A stretch of DNA of 64,000 nt. Source: Streptomyces sparsogenes. Its GTDB lineage: Bacteria > Actinomycetota > Actinomycetes > Streptomycetales > Streptomycetaceae. The translations under genes and the position numbers were made by a program. The notes beneath the pieces were generated by a model. That model worked only from the letters and a program-made list of their open reading frames with translations, had not been told where the DNA came from and made no database searches. The stretch covers positions 33,898 through 97,897 of the forward strand of contig NZ_MAXF01000103.1 of NCBI RefSeq assembly GCF_001704635.1. The letters run 5' to 3'. This document shows, one piece after another, positions 61,447 through 64,000 of the stretch; position 1 is the first letter of the stretch; each line of letters begins with the position of its first letter.

Positions 61447-61475
61447 TTGTTGAGGGGCGGATCCTCTGTCAGGAT
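61447..61475 (+). promoter_or_regulatory. Possible promoter of the pot region
   Basis: TTGTTG (61447-61452), 17-bp spacer, CAGGAT (61470-61475), near to the Streptomyces consensus TTGACn-17-TAGRRT. It overlaps a hairpin and would drive either the small reading frame or the pot operon. Confidence 0.45.
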
Positions 61476-61541
61476 CGGCCTCCGATTCCGGTTGGAGCTA
61501 CGCCGCAGCCCCTCTGGGGCCCGGCGGAGGAGTGCGTCGCG

Positions 61542-62027
61542 ATGGAGCAGCGGTTCGAGGTGACGGGGCGGTTCGCCGACGGCGCGCGGTGCCTCGCCGG
61601 CCGTCCGCGGCCGGCCGGCCCCGGGCGTACGCACACGGTGGCCGCCCCGGGGCGTACGCACATGGTGGCCACCCCCGGGCGTACGCACACGGTGGCCGCC
61701 CCCGCCCCCGGCGAGCGGCCCGACGCGCCCCACCGCCGCGCGGCCGGACTTGTCCGGCAGGCGCCGCGCCCCGCCCGCGCCGAATCGCCGCGCACGGCCG
61801 CCCGATCGGGCTCCCGACCGGGCACGACCCCACAGGCGCGCTCGACGACCCCGCCCGCGTCGCGGGCGTCGCCCGCCCGAGGCGGGCCATGGCCGCCGCC
61901 GCGTAACGGCCGCGGCCCCACCACCTCGTACCTCCGGCGGGAGCCGATCGGGACCACCGGCTCCCTCGCCTCCCGCGACCGCCCCCTCCGGATGACCGCC
62001 CCTCCGGATACCGCCCCATCCGGATGA
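61542..62027 (+). CDS. Doubtful small ORF, Arg/Pro-rich with repeats
   Basis: 161 aa starting MEQRFEVTGRFADGARCL, with GGAGGAG nine bases before the ATG. Codon pattern is coding-like in the first third. It then holds three GRTHTVAAP-type 9-aa repeats (encoded by a 27-bp minisatellite) and degenerates into Arg/Pro/Thr sequence. It may be a real but fast-evolving peptide or chance. No homologue recognised. Confidence 0.3.
   Translation: MEQRFEVTGRFADGARCLAGRPRPAGPGRTHTVAAPGRTHMVATPGRTHTVAAPAPGERPDAPHRRAAGLVRQAPRPARAESPRTAARSGSRPGTTPQARSTTPPASRASPARGGPWPPPRNGRGPTTSYLRREPIGTTGSLASRDRPLRMTAPPDTAPSG
61623..61703. repeat. 27-bp minisatellite, three copies
   Basis: Unit begins GGGCGTACGCACA...GTGGCC; copies start at 61623, 61650 and 61677 with few substitutions. 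Contains GCGTACGC, a self-complementary core. Confidence 0.85.
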
Positions 62028-62154
62028 CCGGCCACGCCGGTTGACCGGCCGCTCCGGACAAGACCGCCCGGAAGGCCCGGCCGGCCCTCGCCGCGGGCCA
62101 CACCACCCCTCTGAAGCCCCCGCCGCGCACGGCGCGGTCGCGGGCGCGCCGACC

Positions 62155-62208
62155 ACCACCGTGCGGGGGCGCCGCACCGTCACCACCGTGCGGGGGCACC
62201 GCACCGTC
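62155..62208. repeat. Second 27-bp tandem repeat, two copies
   Basis: Units 62155-62181 and 62182-62208 differ at one base and each holds a 6-bp hairpin (GTGCGG-GGGCn-CCGCAC). Same period as the block 500 bp upstream but unrelated sequence. Confidence 0.8.
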
Positions 62209-62273
62209 TTCGGGGACCGATGACCAGCAGTACCGGCTGACCACCGGCCGACACCCGCGAAAGGGCACAGCGC

Positions 62274-63521
62274 ATGGAAGCACGGCACGAGCCCGAGAGC
62301 CTGTCCCCGCCCCAGATCGCCGCGATACGGCGCAGCATGACCAGCGGCCGCATGGCCCTGACCCGCCGGTCGCTGCTGCGCGCCGGCTCCGGCGCGCTCG
62401 CGCTCGGCGGGCTCGGGGCGCTGAGCGGCTGCGGCATTCCGCCCGCCGGCCGCAAGGGCGAGTCGGGCGCCGCCGACGACCACTCCGACGAGGACAAGAC
62501 GCTCCACTTCTCCAACTGGACGGAGTACATGGACGTCACCGACGACGAGAAGCACCGTCCCACGCTGGAGGAGTTCCGGCGCCGCACCGGCATCACGGTG
62601 AAGTACACCGAGGACATCAACGACAACGTCGAGTTCTTCGGGAAGATCAAACCGCAGCTGGCCGCGGGCCAGGACACCGGCCGCGACCTGATCTGCGTCA
62701 CCGACTGGCTGGCCGCCCGGATGATCCGGCTCGGCTGGATCCAGCCCCTGGACGCGTCCCGTCTGCCGCACGCCTACACCAACCTGGGGAAGACCTTCCG
62801 CAACCCGGACTGGGACCCCGGCCACGCCCACTCCTACCCGTGGACCGGCATCCCGGCCGTCATCGCGTACAACAAGAAGGCCACCGGCGGCCGCAAGGTC
62901 ACCTCCCTCGCCCAGCTCCTGGACGACCCGAAGCTCAAGGGCCGGGTGGGCCTGCTCACCGAGATGCGCGACACCGTCGGGCTCACCCTCCTCGACATGG
63001 GCAAGCCGCCCGAGACCTGTACCGCCGACGACTTCGACGCCGCCGTCGCGCGCCTCCAGAAGGCCACCGACCGGGGCCAGATCCGCCGCTTCACCGGCAA
63101 CGACTACACCGGCGACCTCAGCAAGGGCGACCTCGCCGCGTGCGTGGCCTGGGCGGGCGACCTCATCCAGCTCCAGGCGGACAACCCGGAGGTCGAGTTC
63201 GCCATCCCGGACGCGGGCTACATGATCTCCACCGACAACCTGCTGATCCCCAACAAGGCGCGGCACAAGAAGAACGCCGAACGCCTCATCGACTACTACT
63301 ACGAGCCCAAGGTCGCCGCGAAGGTCGCCGCCTACATCAACTACGTCTGCCCGGTCGACGGGGTGCGCCCCGAACTCGCGAAGATCGACAAGAAGCTCGC
63401 CGAGAACCCGCTGATCCTCCCGGACGAGGAGATGGCCGCCAAGGCCCACGCCTTCCGTTCGCTGTCGGGCGAGGAAGAGACGGCGTTCGAGGACAAGTTC
63501 GCCAAGCTCACCGGCGCCTGA
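62274..63521 (+). CDS. potD: Polyamine ABC transporter substrate-binding lipoprotein
   Basis: 415 aa. Twin-arginine signal TRRSLLRAG with lipobox LSGC (Cys53), then a PotD/PotF fold: LHFSNWTEYMD, LDASRLPHAYTNL, WTGIPAVIAYNKKA and PDAGYMISTDNLLIPNKA. Spermidine/putrescine binding is the family role. It lies by putrescine-catabolic genes. ATG 62274 with AAAGGG; internal Met27 is an alternative. Confidence 0.92.
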   Translation: MEARHEPESLSPPQIAAIRRSMTSGRMALTRRSLLRAGSGALALGGLGALSGCGIPPAGRKGESGAADDHSDEDKTLHFSNWTEYMDVTDDEKHRPTLEEFRRRTGITVKYTEDINDNVEFFGKIKPQLAAGQDTGRDLICVTDWLAARMIRLGWIQPLDASRLPHAYTNLGKTFRNPDWDPGHAHSYPWTGIPAVIAYNKKATGGRKVTSLAQLLDDPKLKGRVGLLTEMRDTVGLTLLDMGKPPETCTADDFDAAVARLQKATDRGQIRRFTGNDYTGDLSKGDLAACVAWAGDLIQLQADNPEVEFAIPDAGYMISTDNLLIPNKARHKKNAERLIDYYYEPKVAAKVAAYINYVCPVDGVRPELAKIDKKLAENPLILPDEEMAAKAHAFRSLSGEEETAFEDKFAKLTGA

Positions 63522-63540
63522 CCAGCGAGGGAACCCACCC

Positions 63541-64000
63541 ATGCCCAAGACCGCCCCCGGCGGCGACGTCCGCCTCACCGGCATCAGCAAGACCTACGGG
63601 TCCTTCACCGCCGTCCACCCGCTCGACCTCGACATCCCCGCCGGCTCCTTCTTCGCCCTGCTCGGCGCCTCCGGCTGCGGCAAGACCACCACCCTGCGCA
63701 TGATCGCCGGCCTCGAGGACCCCACCGCCGGCACCGTCCACCTCGGCGACCAGGACGTCACCGCCCTCCCGCCGTACAAGCGCCCGGTCAACACCGTCTT
63801 CCAGAGCTACGCCCTCTTCCCCCACCTCGACATCTACGAGAACGTCGCCTTCGGCCTGCGCCGCCGAGGCGTGAAGTCGGTGAAGAAGCAGGTGGCCGAG
63901 ATGCTGGAGCTCGTCCAGCTCGGCGACTTCGCCCGGCGCCGGCCGGCCCAGCTCTCCGGCGGCCAGCAGCAGCGCGTCGCCGTCGCCCGCGCGCTGATCA
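63541..64000 (+). CDS. potA: Polyamine ABC transporter ATP-binding protein (truncated by window end)
   Basis: The first 153 codons are visible. Walker A LLGASGCGKTTTLRMIAG, Q-loop VFQSYALFPHLD and signature LSGGQQQRVAVARAL are intact; Walker B lies outside the window. ATG at 63541, preceded by GAGGGAAC, 20 bp after potD. Followed presumably by potB and potC. Confidence 0.93.
   Translation, partial: MPKTAPGGDVRLTGISKTYGSFTAVHPLDLDIPAGSFFALLGASGCGKTTTLRMIAGLEDPTAGTVHLGDQDVTALPPYKRPVNTVFQSYALFPHLDIYENVAFGLRRRGVKSVKKQVAEMLELVQLGDFARRRPAQLSGGQQQRVAVARALI

Larger units (their letters stand above)
61349..62273. other. Long leader region upstream of potD
   Basis: 925 bp with no certain gene. It starts with an AT-richer part containing a hairpin (61432-61437/61447-61452) and promoter TTGTTG-17-CAGGAT (61447-61475). 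An arguable reading frame runs 61542-62027. Two tandem-repeat blocks of the same 27-bp period lie at 61623 and 62155. The rest is unremarkable GC-rich DNA. Confidence 0.6.

Noticed and set aside
61293..63590. Minus-strand frame of 765 codons across the pot leader and potD
   Set aside because: Antisense to potD and full of repeat-derived sequence; no ribosome site or family motif.

Overview
The window is a stretch of a very G+C-rich actinomycete chromosome, almost certainly a Streptomyces. The evidence is the codon usage (nearly every third base G or C), frequent GTG/TTG starts and stop/start overlaps, and recognisable Streptomyces genes in the order I remember from S. coelicolor around SCO5577-SCO5670: smc, glcP, ftsY, nsdA, amtB-glnK-glnD, ffh, rpsP-rimM-trmD-rplS, four tandem sip genes, yraN-yifB-dprA, whiG, rpsB-tsf-pyrH-frr-cdsA, rlmN, and the start of a polyamine (pot) operon. 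I see no rRNA, tRNA, CRISPR array, prophage or antibiotic gene cluster. Gene identities come from reading the proteins by eye; no search was run.

Layout. 0.2-5.4 kb: chromosome-organisation ATPase Smc and the glucose permease GlcP with a repeat-bearing promoter. 5.3-7.1 kb: a stand-alone TnpB-like RuvC nuclease antisense to the end of glcP, with strong RNA-like structure at its 3' end. 7.3-12.2 kb: a luciferase-like oxidoreductase, an unknown 132-aa protein, and a small secreted protein overlapping a NarL-type two-component pair. 12.2-22.6 kb: the two signal-recognition GTPases (FtsY, Ffh) flank NsdA and the GlnR-controlled nitrogen operon amtB-glnK-glnD. 22.8-26.3 kb: a methyltransferase, a eukaryotic/archaeal-type prolyl-tRNA synthetase and a SprT-like zinc protein. 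26.5-33.6 kb: ribosomal and rRNA/tRNA maturation genes (rpsP, khpA, rimM, trmD, rplS), then four type I signal peptidases and a Nudix hydrolase. 33.6-39.9 kb: DUF2469, the DNA-processing set yraN-yifB-dprA preceded by two DnaA boxes, sporulation sigma factor WhiG, a TetR regulator and an unusual M23 peptidase. 40.2-46.0 kb: translation genes, CdsA and RlmN. 46.1-50.0 kb: a TPP riboswitch and thiamine ABC transporter. 50.1-53.3 kb: a LOG-family protein and a small ABC exporter. 53.5-64 kb: putrescine/GABA catabolism (aminotransferase, Lrp regulator, aldehyde dehydrogenase), a Uma2 protein, a phosphodiesterase, an aminodeoxyfutalosine-deaminase-like enzyme, two DUF4190 membrane proteins around a NADAR protein, and potD plus the truncated potA.

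Most of the window is conserved core. The parts most worth a second look are the zinc-finger-less TnpB-like gene with its candidate guide-RNA scaffold, the secreted peptide fused by overlap to a sensor kinase, the paired DnaA boxes before the DNA-processing operon, the Fur-family-like palindrome before the SprT-like gene, and the 27-bp minisatellites in the pot leader.
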